Assembly: GCF_019669905.1 (NCBI RefSeq)
Contig: NZ_AP019777.1
Span: forward strand, 4,340,001-4,404,000
Length of the DNA stretch: 64,000 nucleotides
Direction: 5' to 3'
Origin: Methylomonas koyamae
GTDB lineage: Bacteria; Pseudomonadota; Gammaproteobacteria; Methylococcales; Methylomonadaceae
A program made the translations under genes and the position numbers. Under the pieces are notes generated by a model. That model was not told where the DNA came from. It saw only the letters and a program-made list of their open reading frames with translations, and did not search any database. Positions within the stretch are counted from its first letter, which is position 1. Each line of letters starts with the position of its first letter. Positions 17,349-26,787 of this stretch are shown in pieces.

Positions 17349-19825
17349 CGCGCTTCCGCCTCTCGCTGAAATTGTTATGGCGCGACGCCCGCTCCGGCGA
17401 ACTAACCTTACTGGCCCTGGCGCTACTGATTGCCGTGGGCGGCACAACCTCGATCTCCCTGTTCGCCGACCGGCTGCAGCGCACGATGAATTTGCAGGCT
17501 GCGGAATTTCTGGCCGGCGATTTGGTTTTGGCCGGACCGGCACCGGCCAATCCGCAATGGTTGGCCAAAGCGAACGCATATGCCCTGAGCGGCTCGCAAA
17601 CCGTCGAGTTCCCGAGCATGTTGCTGGAGAACGGCGAAATGTTACTGGCCTCGGTCAAGGCCGTCAGCGACAGCTATCCGTTGCGCGGCAAGCTCAAGAC
17701 TCGCGACGCCGACCTGCAGGATGAAGCCGTTGCCAGTCGCGGCCCGACAGCCGGCGAAGCCTGGGTCGACAAACGCCTGTTGCCGGCTCTGAAATTGAAA
17801 CTGAACGACACGCTGACCGTCGGCGAAAAAGCGCTGAAAGTGACCCGACTAATCAGTTACGAACCGGACAAACGCGGCGATTTTTACAGCTTCTCGCCGC
17901 GCGTCATGATGCATCTGGACGATTTGGCCGCCGCCGGCGTGGTCCAACCCGGCAGCCGGGTGCATTACGCGTATCAGTTCCGCGGCGACGAAAACGCATT
18001 GGCTGAATTCAAAGCCTGGTTGCAACCGAATTTGAATCCTTCCCAGAAAATTCTGGACATCCAACGCGACCGGCCCGAGCTGGGTTCGGCATTGCAGCGG
18101 GCGGAGCGCTATCTGGGCTTGGCCAGCGTCGTCGTCACGCTGATTGCCGGCGTCGCAATCGCAATGGCCACTCGCCGTTACAGCGAGCGCCATTTCAACG
18201 CCACCGCCTTACTGCGCTGTCTGGGCTGCACCCAAACGGAAATCGTTCGGCTCTACGCCGCCCAATTTCTGGTGCTGGGCCTGGTAGTCAGCGCAGCAGG
18301 CTGCGCTTTGGGCTGGCTGGCGCAATACGGCTTGTTTCAACTATTGAAAAACCTGTTGCCGGAAACATTGGCCAATCCCGGCGGCCTGGCAGTCGTGTAC
18401 GGCCTTGCCACCGGATTGGCCATCTTATGGGGTTTTGCCCTGCCGCCATTGTTGCGCTTGCAAGGCGTGCCGCCGCTACGCGTGTTGCGCCGCGAACTGG
18501 AACCCTTGCCCAGCAGCGGCTGGCTGGTCTACGGCTTGGCGGCAACCGTAGTCGCCGGGTTGATCTGGCGTTATACCGACGATCCGAAACTGACCGGCGC
18601 AATCATCGGCACCGGATTGGTCGTGTTGCTGACATTGGGGCTGGCGATTCACACCGTTTTGCAGTTATCGCGCCGGCTATTGCCCCGCCTCGGCCTACAC
18701 TGGCGTTTCGGCTTGCGCGGCTTGTTGCGCGACAGCCGCGCCGGTGTCGGCCAGATTTTGGCTTTCGGCATCACGCTGACCGCAATGGCTTTAAGTTTCA
18801 GCGTGCGCGGCCACTTATTGGACGATTGGCGCCGGCAACTACCCGAGCATGCGCCCAACCATTTTGCGATTAACATCCTGCCGTCGTCGTTGGCGGATTT
18901 TCAAAGCGATCTAAATCGGGAGCAAATTCCGGACAGCCGTTTTTATCCGGTGGTCCGCGGCCGTTTAGTGGCAATCAACGGCGAAGCCGTACAAGGCCGA
19001 GTCAGTAAAGACAGCCAAGGCGAAGCCGCCACGCAGCGGGAACTGAGCCTGACCTGGTCAGACCGGTTTCCGGATGACAACCAGGTTATCGACGGCGGAG
19101 CCTGGCAGGTGGATAGTCCCGGCCAGGTATCGGTGGAAAAAAAGTTGGCCGACAATTTGGGCATTCGTCCCGGCGACCAACTGGCATTTACTGTCGGAGA
19201 CGCTCAACTGACGGCCACCGTCACTAATCTGCGCAGCGTGCAATGGGATACGATGCGTCCCAACTTTTACATGATTTTTTCGCCGGGGACCTTGGCCGGC
19301 TTTCCGACCACCTACATGACCAGTTTTTATCTGGCGGAAGCGCAAAAAAATCTGTTGCCGCCGCTATTAAAAAAATATCCGGCGGTAACGGTGCTGGAAG
19401 TCGACCAGATTCTGCAACAATTCCGCACCATATTGGCCCAATTGACCGCGGCGATTAACCTGATCTTGTATTTCGCGCTGGCGGCCGGTTTTAGCGTTTT
19501 GTTCGCCGCCGTTTATTCGACCTTGGACCAGCGGATTTACGAAGGCGCATTGTTGCGCACCTTGGGCGCGCGCCGCCGATTTTTAAGAATGGCGCATTTA
19601 ATCGAATTCGGCGTGCTGGGTCTGGCGGCCGGGCTGTTGGCAACGGTGGCGGCCGAATCGATCTTATATATGTTGTATACCCGTGTGATGCAAATCGACT
19701 ATCAACCGCATGTTTATCTGTGGCTGGCCTTACCGGCCGCCGGCGTTGCCGGCGTAACGCTGGCCGGCTACTGGGGAGTGCGCCACGTGGTCAGGCAGGC
19801 GCCGTTACGCGTATTGCGCCGCTGA
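17345..19825 (+). CDS. ybbP: FtsX-like ABC transporter permease YbbP
   Basis: An 826-residue membrane protein of the MacB/FtsX permease superfamily. One helix lies near the N-terminus (LTLLALALLIAVGGTTSISLF), then a large periplasmic domain, a cluster of helices about residues 260-430, a second periplasmic domain (about 480-680), and three or more helices to the end. Two FtsX-like modules (RYSERHFNATALLRCLGCTQ and DQRIYEGALLRTLGARRRF) are visible, as in E. coli YbbP (about 804 residues). Translation is coupled to ybbA by an ATGA overlap. Confidence 0.9.
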   Translation: MTRFRLSLKLLWRDARSGELTLLALALLIAVGGTTSISLFADRLQRTMNLQAAEFLAGDLVLAGPAPANPQWLAKANAYALSGSQTVEFPSMLLENGEMLLASVKAVSDSYPLRGKLKTRDADLQDEAVASRGPTAGEAWVDKRLLPALKLKLNDTLTVGEKALKVTRLISYEPDKRGDFYSFSPRVMMHLDDLAAAGVVQPGSRVHYAYQFRGDENALAEFKAWLQPNLNPSQKILDIQRDRPELGSALQRAERYLGLASVVVTLIAGVAIAMATRRYSERHFNATALLRCLGCTQTEIVRLYAAQFLVLGLVVSAAGCALGWLAQYGLFQLLKNLLPETLANPGGLAVVYGLATGLAILWGFALPPLLRLQGVPPLRVLRRELEPLPSSGWLVYGLAATVVAGLIWRYTDDPKLTGAIIGTGLVVLLTLGLAIHTVLQLSRRLLPRLGLHWRFGLRGLLRDSRAGVGQILAFGITLTAMALSFSVRGHLLDDWRRQLPEHAPNHFAINILPSSLADFQSDLNREQIPDSRFYPVVRGRLVAINGEAVQGRVSKDSQGEAATQRELSLTWSDRFPDDNQVIDGGAWQVDSPGQVSVEKKLADNLGIRPGDQLAFTVGDAQLTATVTNLRSVQWDTMRPNFYMIFSPGTLAGFPTTYMTSFYLAEAQKNLLPPLLKKYPAVTVLEVDQILQQFRTILAQLTAAINLILYFALAAGFSVLFAAVYSTLDQRIYEGALLRTLGARRRFLRMAHLIEFGVLGLAAGLLATVAAESILYMLYTRVMQIDYQPHVYLWLALPAAGVAGVTLAGYWGVRHVVRQAPLRVLRR

Positions 19826-20163
19826 CCGGCGTATTGAGGTCGGATTGGTCGGGCAGATCAACCGGACGCAGCCCACCATCCATTCCAATCGAAAACCACC
19901 ACAGGTTAGGACATGCTTACGCTAGTGTTGAATGAGAGTTTTTGGAAGGAATGAAATGGCGGCATCGACCCGTTGCGGTCTATCGCCTAACTTGATTCAA
20001 TGGAAACGATTAGGTCATTAGCCTGCATAATAGACGATCACCGATGTTATACCGAAATAAAAACCTCATGTTAATCAAACAATTACCGTGTATAAGTACA
20101 TTAATGAGAGGATATACTGTTAACAGCTTAATAACTTCCTAGGGACTTCAAAGGAACAACCAT
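19826..20163. other. AT-richer spacer before the DUF4145 gene
   Basis: Base composition falls towards the right half. GCCTAAC (about 19986) and GTTATAC (about 20048) look like the outer boxes of an integron recombination site, but no convincing internal stem joins them. A TATACT near 20113 could be a -10 box; no good -35 was seen. Nothing else is recognised. Confidence 0.35.
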
Positions 20164-20862
20164 ATGGCCTCCGACTATTCATGGACCTGCCCATATTGCA
20201 GACAAGTGGCGACCATAACGGTCGAGAACACAAGTGCCGCCTTGCACGCTTTCAATCAAAAAAACAAACTGGGGCAGCTCGCCATTCACACCTACGTGAC
20301 GGTCTTTCCCAATAGCAAGTGCAAGGAATTCACCATTAAGGCAGGGCTATATATGGCCGAGCTGCACAACGGCTGGCGGGCAGTTGGCAAACCGATTCTG
20401 AGTTGGAATCTCAAACCACAGTCCGAAGCAAAACCATTCCCGGATTACATTCCACTACCGATTTTGCAGGACTATGAAGAAGCTTGCTTGATCGCCGGCC
20501 TCAGCCCAAAGGCATCAGCAACACTTTCCCGTCGTTGCCTACAGGGAATAATTCGCGATTTTTGGGGCATAAGCAAATCGCGGCTCGTTGATGAAATAAA
20601 CGCACTCACCGGTCAGATTGATGCTTCGACATGGAAGGCAATTGATTCCGTTCGAGGCATCGGGAACATTGGTGCCCACATGGAAAAAGACATCAACCTA
20701 ATCGTTGATGTCGAACCCGAAGAAGCAGAACTTCTTCTCAGATTGATCGAAGTCTTGCTTGAAGAGTGGTACATCCGTCGGTACGAACGTGAAGAGCACA
20801 TGCAGAAAGTCATCGCTGCGGCGCAAGCAAAAGCCATCGCCAAGAATGTCAACAATCCCTAA
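20164..20862 (+). CDS. DUF4145 domain protein, possible gene cassette
   Basis: A 232-residue soluble protein. The N-terminus carries one CPYC pair (WTCPYCRQVATITVEN) that may be half of a zinc ribbon. The C-terminal part (about 95-215) fits DUF4145: EEACLIAGLSPKASATLSRRCLQGIIRDFW, then IDSVRGIGNIGAHMEKDIN and a helical end with LEEWYIRRYEREEH. Members occur alone or fused to restriction enzymes; the function is unknown. SD AAAGGA precedes the ATG. The stop codon lies inside the left box of an attC-like site, as in integron cassettes. Base composition is more AT-rich than its neighbours, which supports transfer. Confidence 0.75.
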   Translation: MASDYSWTCPYCRQVATITVENTSAALHAFNQKNKLGQLAIHTYVTVFPNSKCKEFTIKAGLYMAELHNGWRAVGKPILSWNLKPQSEAKPFPDYIPLPILQDYEEACLIAGLSPKASATLSRRCLQGIIRDFWGISKSRLVDEINALTGQIDASTWKAIDSVRGIGNIGAHMEKDINLIVDVEPEEAELLLRLIEVLLEEWYIRRYEREEHMQKVIAAAQAKAIAKNVNNP

Positions 20863-20947
20863 CCCTACGGTCAACCGGAATGCTAACAGCTGCGCTGTTG
20901 GTTCCCTCCGCGCCGCGCCCCGGCGTCCGGTTTCCTTAACGTTATAT
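20857..20947. other. attC-like integron recombination site
   Basis: A 91-base imperfect palindrome. Outer boxes: CCCTAAC (20857-20863, includes the stop of the DUF4145 gene) and GTTATAT (20941-20947). Inner arms: AACCGGA (20873-20879) pairs with TCCGGTT (20926-20932). The centre has AACAGC-TGC-GCTGTT (20885-20899) and a GC-rich stretch. The order, size and spacing match attC sites of integron cassettes; the right box deviates from GTTRRRY at one base. No integrase gene is present in the window. Confidence 0.6.
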
Positions 20948-21119
20948 GGGCAATTTATGACATAAACCGACCATTCAGAAATCAACTTGGAAGGTCAGAA
21001 ATTGGCCGATCTGCACCACTGGCGGTTTCGATTGCAATACCCGTTGGTTTTGAAACTGGAATCGGTGGCCGATTTCATCGGAATGCGCCGCCGGCTTCTG
21101 CGTTAGCAGCGGAGTCGGG

Positions 21120-21458
21120 TCAGAAGGAGATCAGCGACAAATTTAAAACGATACAAACGGCATTGGACAACGCGCCGTAAATCGCCAGCGAACTATTTAA
21201 CTTGGTTTTAACCATCGCAAATAGCGCCATACAAAGCCCGCCGATATCCAATGCCAAAAACACGATAACGAAAATCATAACCCCGTCGAACAGATTCGTT
21301 CCGGGCGACGAGGCGGCGACAGTGGCAGGCATTAAAATCAATAACCAAACGGCGCAACTCGAAGCCGAGATGATCAATGAAGCTCGGGCAAAGCCGTAGC
21401 TGCGGCGCCGGCTTTGCCGGCGATCTCCGCCCGGCCATTGCGATATCGGCTGGTTCAA
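21120..21458 (-). CDS. Small membrane protein, unknown
   Basis: A 112-residue protein with a basic N-terminus (GGDRRQSRRRSYGFARA) and three predicted membrane helices: LIISASSCAVWLLILMPATV, VMIFVIVFLALDIGGLCMAL and LAIYGALSNAVCIVLNLSLI. No family was recognised. The start is a TTG at 21458 with a GGGAG site 6 bases before it; no in-frame ATG exists upstream. The gene stands alone, between the attC-like site and the lipoprotein gene. Confidence that it is real rests on the helix pattern and the ribosome site. Confidence 0.5.
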   Translation of the reverse strand: MNQPISQWPGGDRRQSRRRSYGFARASLIISASSCAVWLLILMPATVAASSPGTNLFDGVMIFVIVFLALDIGGLCMALFAMVKTKLNSSLAIYGALSNAVCIVLNLSLISF

Positions 21459-21680
21459 TTCATGCTCCCTGTGTCAGAAATTGTATCGGGACGACACGAT
21501 AAGCCAAAATCTATCCGGCGGGCCATTTCGAAACGTAGGATTTGTCCGACACAGCACAAAAAACCTCGCATCGGCCGAAAACAGGCCCGGCCAAGCGCTG
21601 CGGCGGCATTCCCGCCGGCACCGCCATCGCCTGCGCCACGAAGCACGCCGATTCGGACTGCCCCCTTGGCAGATCGACGC

Positions 21681-22925
21681 TTAAAGCGCCCGAAACCTGT
21701 AGCCGCCGGCGGTTTGCCATGACAAATAAATTTTGCCGCCATGGCTCAACAAAAAGGCATCGTCGGCCGCGACCAGACTCGATTCCGCAGTTTCGGGTTC
21801 AGACCAGCGGCTACCGCCGTCGTCCGACTGGATCAATTTGACCAGATTATGGCTGCCGTCGAACTCGGACCAGACCACTACCACTCGTTGGCCCTCCGCC
21901 AAAACCTGGGGATGTTTGGCCCCGGGATTGCCGAAGCTGTGCGGGGCAGAAAATCCGGCCGCCGCATCCGACGCATGCCCGTAAAACAAACCTTGCCGGT
22001 CGGGCGCACCACTGAACCAAACGCCATGCACGCGCCCGTCGTCAGCGATCGACAACCCCGGCCCGTGATGCGGGCAGGCATCGATTTGCCAATTCTCGCT
22101 GCTGACCCGCTGCGCCGGCCCGGGCGTATTCCAGTCGCGGAATCGGGATAGCGCGTGGTCGCGAATGTTGCCGTCGTAAACATGCCGCCACATCACGACC
22201 GGCAAATTGTTTTGATCTATTTCGACGCCCAAGCGGCAACATTCGCAACTGTGCGGGGCGACGATTCGGTTGGGGTGGAAGCTCGCGCCTCCGTCGCCGG
22301 ACCAAGCGTAATACACTGCAGTACCGTTAAACTCCTGCTTGGCGACTTTGGCCTTTTCCTTATCGCGTGCGTCCAGCCAGGCGATAAATACTTCGCCGTT
22401 TTTACCCACGGCCAAAGCATCGAAGCGATGGCTGATAACGTCGAGGTTATCGTTCACCGTTACCGGCCGGGAAAAGCTCTTGCCGCCGTCGGTGGAGCGG
22501 CTGAAACGGATATGGCCGGTGTGGCGTTTTTCCAGACTTTGCGTCCAAGTCAGGTAGATATTGCCCTCCGGGCCGATTTTGATTTTCGGCCGGTATTCGC
22601 CGTGGGCGGCAACTGCCTCGGCCTCGGCATTGACCATGACCGGTGTGGAAAAATGCCGACCGGCGTCATCCGACGCTTGCAGATAAATATGCTGTTGCTG
22701 CACCCACACAATCCAGAGTTTGCCGTTATGGTCGAAGCTGGCGGTAACGGTATCCGAGCAGTTTATCTGCGGCAAAGCTTGCGGACTGGCGCAATCGGCT
22801 GCGCTCACCGCAGCTTGCTGCGGCAAGGCGGAAGGCCGGCTCTGATCGAGCGGGACGGGATCGGTCGCACAAGCCGTGACGAATAAAGTTCCGATTACGG
22901 CCGAAAAAAGCTTGGATAGTTTCAT
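21681..22925 (-). CDS. Sialidase-fold (BNR repeat) lipoprotein
   Basis: A 414-residue lipoprotein: the signal peptide ends in LFVTAC, with Cys19 as the lipid site. The mature part is a beta-propeller of the sialidase superfamily with repeated Asp-box-like motifs (SDDAGRHFSTP, STDGGKSFSRP, SGDGGASFHPN, SDDGGSRWSEP). The catalytic Arg triad and Tyr/Glu of true sialidases cannot be assigned, and the HSCECCRLG cysteine cluster is unusual, so sialidase activity should not be assumed. The glucan synthase gene lies upstream on the same strand, separated by its own terminator. Confidence 0.75.
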   Translation of the reverse strand: MKLSKLFSAVIGTLFVTACATDPVPLDQSRPSALPQQAAVSAADCASPQALPQINCSDTVTASFDHNGKLWIVWVQQQHIYLQASDDAGRHFSTPVMVNAEAEAVAAHGEYRPKIKIGPEGNIYLTWTQSLEKRHTGHIRFSRSTDGGKSFSRPVTVNDNLDVISHRFDALAVGKNGEVFIAWLDARDKEKAKVAKQEFNGTAVYYAWSGDGGASFHPNRIVAPHSCECCRLGVEIDQNNLPVVMWRHVYDGNIRDHALSRFRDWNTPGPAQRVSSENWQIDACPHHGPGLSIADDGRVHGVWFSGAPDRQGLFYGHASDAAAGFSAPHSFGNPGAKHPQVLAEGQRVVVVWSEFDGSHNLVKLIQSDDGGSRWSEPETAESSLVAADDAFLLSHGGKIYLSWQTAGGYRFRAL

Positions 22926-23102
22926 AGGTCATCCGGCAGGTTGAAAGGTTACGGCCGGTTTGCGCCGTAAGCGTTGAATTGTTGGTTTGGACGATTAGCG
23001 CCTGCGTAAGCGCAGCGCGCGAATCGGGCGTCATGATACTGAAAAATCGCGGCTACGGAAGCCGATTTCGAGCGCCCCGCCCCGCCGCTGCCGATCGCGC
23101 AT

Positions 23103-23132
23103 AAAAAAGCCCCGGCCGTTGCCGGCCGAGGC
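23103..23132 (-). terminator. Rho-independent terminator of the glucan synthase gene
   Basis: On the minus strand GCCTCGGCCG, loop GCAA, CGGCCGGGGC forms a 10-bp stem with one G-U pair and a GNRA-type tetraloop, followed by TTTTTTA. It begins 27 bases after the stop at 23159. Confidence 0.85.
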
Positions 23133-23158
23133 TGCGCGTGCTCACTGGCTAAAAACCG

Positions 23159-25936
23159 CTATTCCGCATCCAATTCGTCGGCCGACAGTTTTTTTCCGGG
23201 AAAATAATTGGGCGCAACGCTGATCAAAATCGTGACGAAAGTAGCGATGTAAGGCACGGACTGTACCGCCAATACCGCAACCCATAACCGGCCGCTCAAA
23301 TTATCGAAATATTCGATGGAGCGCATGGCGACGATACCGGCAACCAGCAGCGTCAGCAACAGCAGCTCTTGCCAGATGATCAGCAGACCGGCAACCAACG
23401 GACCTTGCTGTTCGTATTTCGGCGTACGCATGAAAGGCTTGCCGGACGTAAACAAGCCCTGCAACGTGCCGCGCGCCACGGTATGGGTCAGCGACAGGCC
23501 GGCCAGAGCCGCGCCCAAGGCCTGCAACATCGAACAAGCCACCCGCGCCTTGTACAACCATAAACCACGCACGATCTTGAAGGCGAACAAGCCTATCGTC
23601 GGCAGCAGGAAGGCGTTTACCGGCAACTCGCTGTGCTTGGGATCGGCGACGATCAAAGCTGTCAAAATCAAACTGGTGCCGGTAAACAGCAAGGCCAACG
23701 CATCGGAAAACCACGGCAACCAACCCGCGACAAAGTAGTAGCGTTGCGCCGACGTCAGCGAAGACCTCTTGTTAGGCAGGAAATGCCGCCAATGCTTTTT
23801 GATGATCTGCATCGCGCCGTACACCCAACGGAAGCGTTGCGTCATATAGCCGGAGAAGGTATCCGGCATCAAACCGCGGCCGAACGATTCTTTGCAATAC
23901 ACCGAATCGTAACCGGCCTCGTACAAGCGCAGACCCAACTCGCTATCCTCGCAAATACACCATTCGCCCCACGGGCCGACTTTTTCGAATGCCGATTTGC
24001 GCACCATCGTCATCGTGCCGTGCTGGATGATGGCATTGTATTCGTTACGCTGCACCATGCCGATGTTGAAGAAACCGGCATACTCCCAGTAACACATGTT
24101 TTTGAACGAACCTTGGTGGGCGTCGCGGTAGTCTTGGGGCGACTGGACGAAGCCGACATTTTCCTGATCGAAGTAAGGCACCATGGCTTTCAGCCAATCC
24201 GGCGACAAAATGTAATCGCTATCGATGACCGCGATAATTTCGGCGTCCTCTGCGGTATTTTCCAGCGCATAGTTGATCGCGCCGGCTTTGTACCCGGGCC
24301 AGTTATCCAAATGGAAGAAACGGAACTTCTCGCCCAAGCGGTCGCAATCGTCGCGCACCGGCTGCCATACGGCCGGGTCCTTGGTGTTGTTGTCCATTAC
24401 CAAGACTTCGTAATTGGGGTAGTCGACCTTGGCCAGGGCATTCAAGGTCTTGCGTACCATTTCCGGCGGCTCGTTATGAATCGGCAGATGGATCGAGACT
24501 TTCGGGTAACGGAAATCGGCCGACGGCGTCAACGGCTGGAAGGTGCGGCGGCCTTTTCTGTGCCAAATGACTTCCGCTATTTCCAAGCTTTCGGTCAATA
24601 GCACCAAAATCGCCATGGCCTGCATCATCAACAATATCGCCCAAAACACCACGGAAAAACCGGTTTGGTATTGGGCGGCGGCAATCGAGGCCGACCAGAA
24701 CAACACCGAGGCCGCCAAGTTGGCGACGATGCCGAAAAAGAATTTACCGGGCAGTTTCAAGCTTTTCCGCGTGAACAGGAAAGCCGCCATCAGAATGATA
24801 CTGAGTATGGCCGCGCCGCTGGCCCAGTTACGCCAGGTCGGATTGGCCAACACGTCGCCTTCCATCGGAAATTTGGGCTGGCGGTCGGCATTGAACAAGC
24901 CCCAGTAAGCGCCGGCGGTACCTTCCAGCTTGATTTTCCAAGGTTGGTCGAAGGCCTCGACCACGTAGTAAATCACGTTCTCGGCGGTGGCTCGGTTCAG
25001 GAATTCGCGTAAAAACTTGGCCTGATTCGCCAGCGATGCGGTAGCGGCTTTTTGCGGCGGACCGTCTGAAGGCCAACCCACCTCGGTAATGACGATGGTT
25101 TTATCGGGATACAGTTTTTGCAATTCGTAATAGCGTTTGAACACGTATTCGACGGCGGTATCGCCTGCCGCGCCCTGGGGCAGTTCGACCGGAATGCCTT
25201 CCCAATAAGGCAGGATATGCACCGCGATATAGTCTACTTCGGCAGCCAATTCCGGATGGTCCACCCAAATATCCCAGGTCTCGGCGGTGCTGACCGGCTT
25301 CCAGGTGCGCTTTTTGACTTCGCGGATATATTCGATCAGCTCGTTGGCTTTATTGGTAACTTGAAGATTGATCTCGGCCTTAATTTTGTCCTGCAGTTCC
25401 TGCTCGGACATCTGGCCGGCAAACTCGTCGCGCACGCGTTTGGCAACCGGCTCGCTGACCTTGTTTCGGACCCGCAACAGCGATTCGTTGCCCACCAGCG
25501 TCCGAATGATCGTTTTCGGATATTGGTTGGCCAGATTGATCAGACTCTCGACTTCGCGCTGGTTCTTATCCAACCGTTTTTGCCGGTTCTCCTCGCTTTC
25601 TTCGTCCTCGACCAAATCCACCCAGCAGCCCATCGCCAGATTCAACGCGCTTTTCGCGGTCAGTTCCGGCACGACTTCCATCCCTTCCAGGGCGGTATAG
25701 GTCCTGATCGAATGCGCCTTACCCGACAACAGCTCGACATCGGCCTGGATTTGTTCGCGGGTCGGGAATATGCTGTCCTGCGGATTGAAATCGCGCTGTT
25801 TGGGGTTGAACGTCACCCCCATCATCGTGTCGCTCCAGGAAGGCAACTTTAACGGGTTATTGATGTATGACCAGATACCGAGGTTGATCAGCACCAACAA
25901 TACCAAGGTGAAAAATGTGGCAATTTTGGCTTTCAT
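23159..25936 (-). CDS. Beta-glucan synthase with GH17-like and GT2 domains (NdvB-like)
   Basis: A 925-residue membrane protein. One helix at residues 8-26 is followed by a periplasmic GH17-like glucanase/transglucosylase domain (about 35-360; MGVTFNPKQ, IRTYTALEGMEVVPEL, ITEVGWPSDGPPQKA). Two helices and a processive GT2 domain come next (about 470-720) with VMDNNTKDPAVW, AVIDSDYILSP and QRFRWVYGAM (QxxRW). Four or more helices close the chain. The layout equals Pseudomonas NdvB, which makes periplasmic cyclic beta-1,3 glucans linked to osmoadaptation and biofilm tolerance. Product linkage here is inferred. It is monocistronic with a strong terminator. Confidence 0.85.
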   Translation of the reverse strand: MKAKIATFFTLVLLVLINLGIWSYINNPLKLPSWSDTMMGVTFNPKQRDFNPQDSIFPTREQIQADVELLSGKAHSIRTYTALEGMEVVPELTAKSALNLAMGCWVDLVEDEESEENRQKRLDKNQREVESLINLANQYPKTIIRTLVGNESLLRVRNKVSEPVAKRVRDEFAGQMSEQELQDKIKAEINLQVTNKANELIEYIREVKKRTWKPVSTAETWDIWVDHPELAAEVDYIAVHILPYWEGIPVELPQGAAGDTAVEYVFKRYYELQKLYPDKTIVITEVGWPSDGPPQKAATASLANQAKFLREFLNRATAENVIYYVVEAFDQPWKIKLEGTAGAYWGLFNADRQPKFPMEGDVLANPTWRNWASGAAILSIILMAAFLFTRKSLKLPGKFFFGIVANLAASVLFWSASIAAAQYQTGFSVVFWAILLMMQAMAILVLLTESLEIAEVIWHRKGRRTFQPLTPSADFRYPKVSIHLPIHNEPPEMVRKTLNALAKVDYPNYEVLVMDNNTKDPAVWQPVRDDCDRLGEKFRFFHLDNWPGYKAGAINYALENTAEDAEIIAVIDSDYILSPDWLKAMVPYFDQENVGFVQSPQDYRDAHQGSFKNMCYWEYAGFFNIGMVQRNEYNAIIQHGTMTMVRKSAFEKVGPWGEWCICEDSELGLRLYEAGYDSVYCKESFGRGLMPDTFSGYMTQRFRWVYGAMQIIKKHWRHFLPNKRSSLTSAQRYYFVAGWLPWFSDALALLFTGTSLILTALIVADPKHSELPVNAFLLPTIGLFAFKIVRGLWLYKARVACSMLQALGAALAGLSLTHTVARGTLQGLFTSGKPFMRTPKYEQQGPLVAGLLIIWQELLLLTLLVAGIVAMRSIEYFDNLSGRLWVAVLAVQSVPYIATFVTILISVAPNYFPGKKLSADELDAE

Positions 25937-26244
25937 TTCGACAGAAAGACTCCGCGTTAGTAGGTTTTATTGTGTATTTTTATAGTTATTACGGCGTTAC
26001 AAGCCAATCCTTCGGCGGATTAATCTCGTTTGCTGTGTCGTATCTGATTGCGACGAGGCGCAAAGGCGTCCAGTCAAGATGCGGGCCACACATTCCAGTC
26101 AGGCAACAAACTTACCTACAAAATATAGCGGCATTTGGAATACCCGCCTGAGACCGAGCCCTTGACAACCAATAACCGTAGTTTCCAGCGGCATTGAAAG
26201 CTGTCTCGCTTAGCCCTGTCTTAAGCGGGTATGCGGGAAAACTT
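25937..26244. other. Spacer upstream of the glucan synthase gene
   Basis: About 300 bases that should carry the glucan synthase promoter on the minus strand and the trailer of the small winged-helix gene. No sigma-54 site with correct spacing, terminator or repeat was found by eye. Confidence 0.4.
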
Positions 26245-26442
26245 TTATTTCAACGAAAGGGTTTCGACGCGTCCTTTCATTTCGATATTCAGTTTATCTT
26301 CTTTAGCCAACCAACCGATCGCCCGCTGCACTTCGTTTTTGCCCAGGCCGGTTTCGGTTGTAATCTTATTCACGCTGGCTTCGCCATTCGCGTTCAGAAA
26401 TTGCCAGATTGCTCCGGCCGCTTCGCCAATTGTATCTACCAT
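26245..26442 (-). CDS. Small winged helix-turn-helix protein (DUF2582 type)
   Basis: A 65-residue single-domain protein: IGEAAGAIWQFLNANGEASV, then KITTETGLGKNEVQRAIGWLAKEDKL (the helix-turn-helix) and the wing NIEMKGRVETLSLK. This fits the stand-alone winged-helix family DUF2582/PF10771, whose role is not known. SD AAGGAG stands 5 bases before the ATG. It lies 90 bases behind minE on the same strand and may be read through from the min operon. Confidence 0.8.
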   Translation of the reverse strand: MVDTIGEAAGAIWQFLNANGEASVNKITTETGLGKNEVQRAIGWLAKEDKLNIEMKGRVETLSLK

Positions 26443-26532
26443 TTCAACTCCTTATCATTTGCACAACAAAAAAATCGGCGGCTTTTCTCCGGCTAAAACG
26501 CCGCGAAAGCCCTGTTAAACAAGCAAACGCAA

Positions 26533-26787
26533 CTAACGCTCGTCAGGCAACACAATGTTCAATTCCAGTGTTTCCTGATTACCGTCTTGCTCGAAATTGA
26601 CGGTAATAGCATCCTGCCCGACATTCACATATTTTTGGATTACTGCCAATAGTTCTTTTTGTAGTTCTGGCAAATAAGAAGGCTGGTTGCGCGAGGCTCG
26701 CTCGTGCGCCACCAGAATTTGCAGCCGCTCCTTGGCCAAAGACGCCGTATTGGTCTTCGACGATCTGAAGTAATCTAAGAGACTCAT
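26533..26787 (-). CDS. minE: Cell division topological specificity factor
   Basis: An 84-residue MinE. It sweeps MinD-ATP off the membrane and so drives the pole-to-pole oscillation that keeps MinC away from midcell. The N-terminal amphipathic part (MSLLDYFRSSKTNTASLAKE) and anti-MinCD region (RLQILVAHERASRN) are followed by the beta-rich dimer domain. The ATG at 26787 overlaps the minD stop as ATGA; a GTG one codon earlier is the only alternative. Confidence 0.95.
   Translation of the reverse strand: MSLLDYFRSSKTNTASLAKERLQILVAHERASRNQPSYLPELQKELLAVIQKYVNVGQDAITVNFEQDGNQETLELNIVLPDER

Noticed and set aside
19986..20054. A complete second attC site upstream of the DUF4145 gene
   Set aside because: The outer boxes GCCTAAC and GTTATAC are present, but no paired inner arms could be drawn; kept only as a possible border core.
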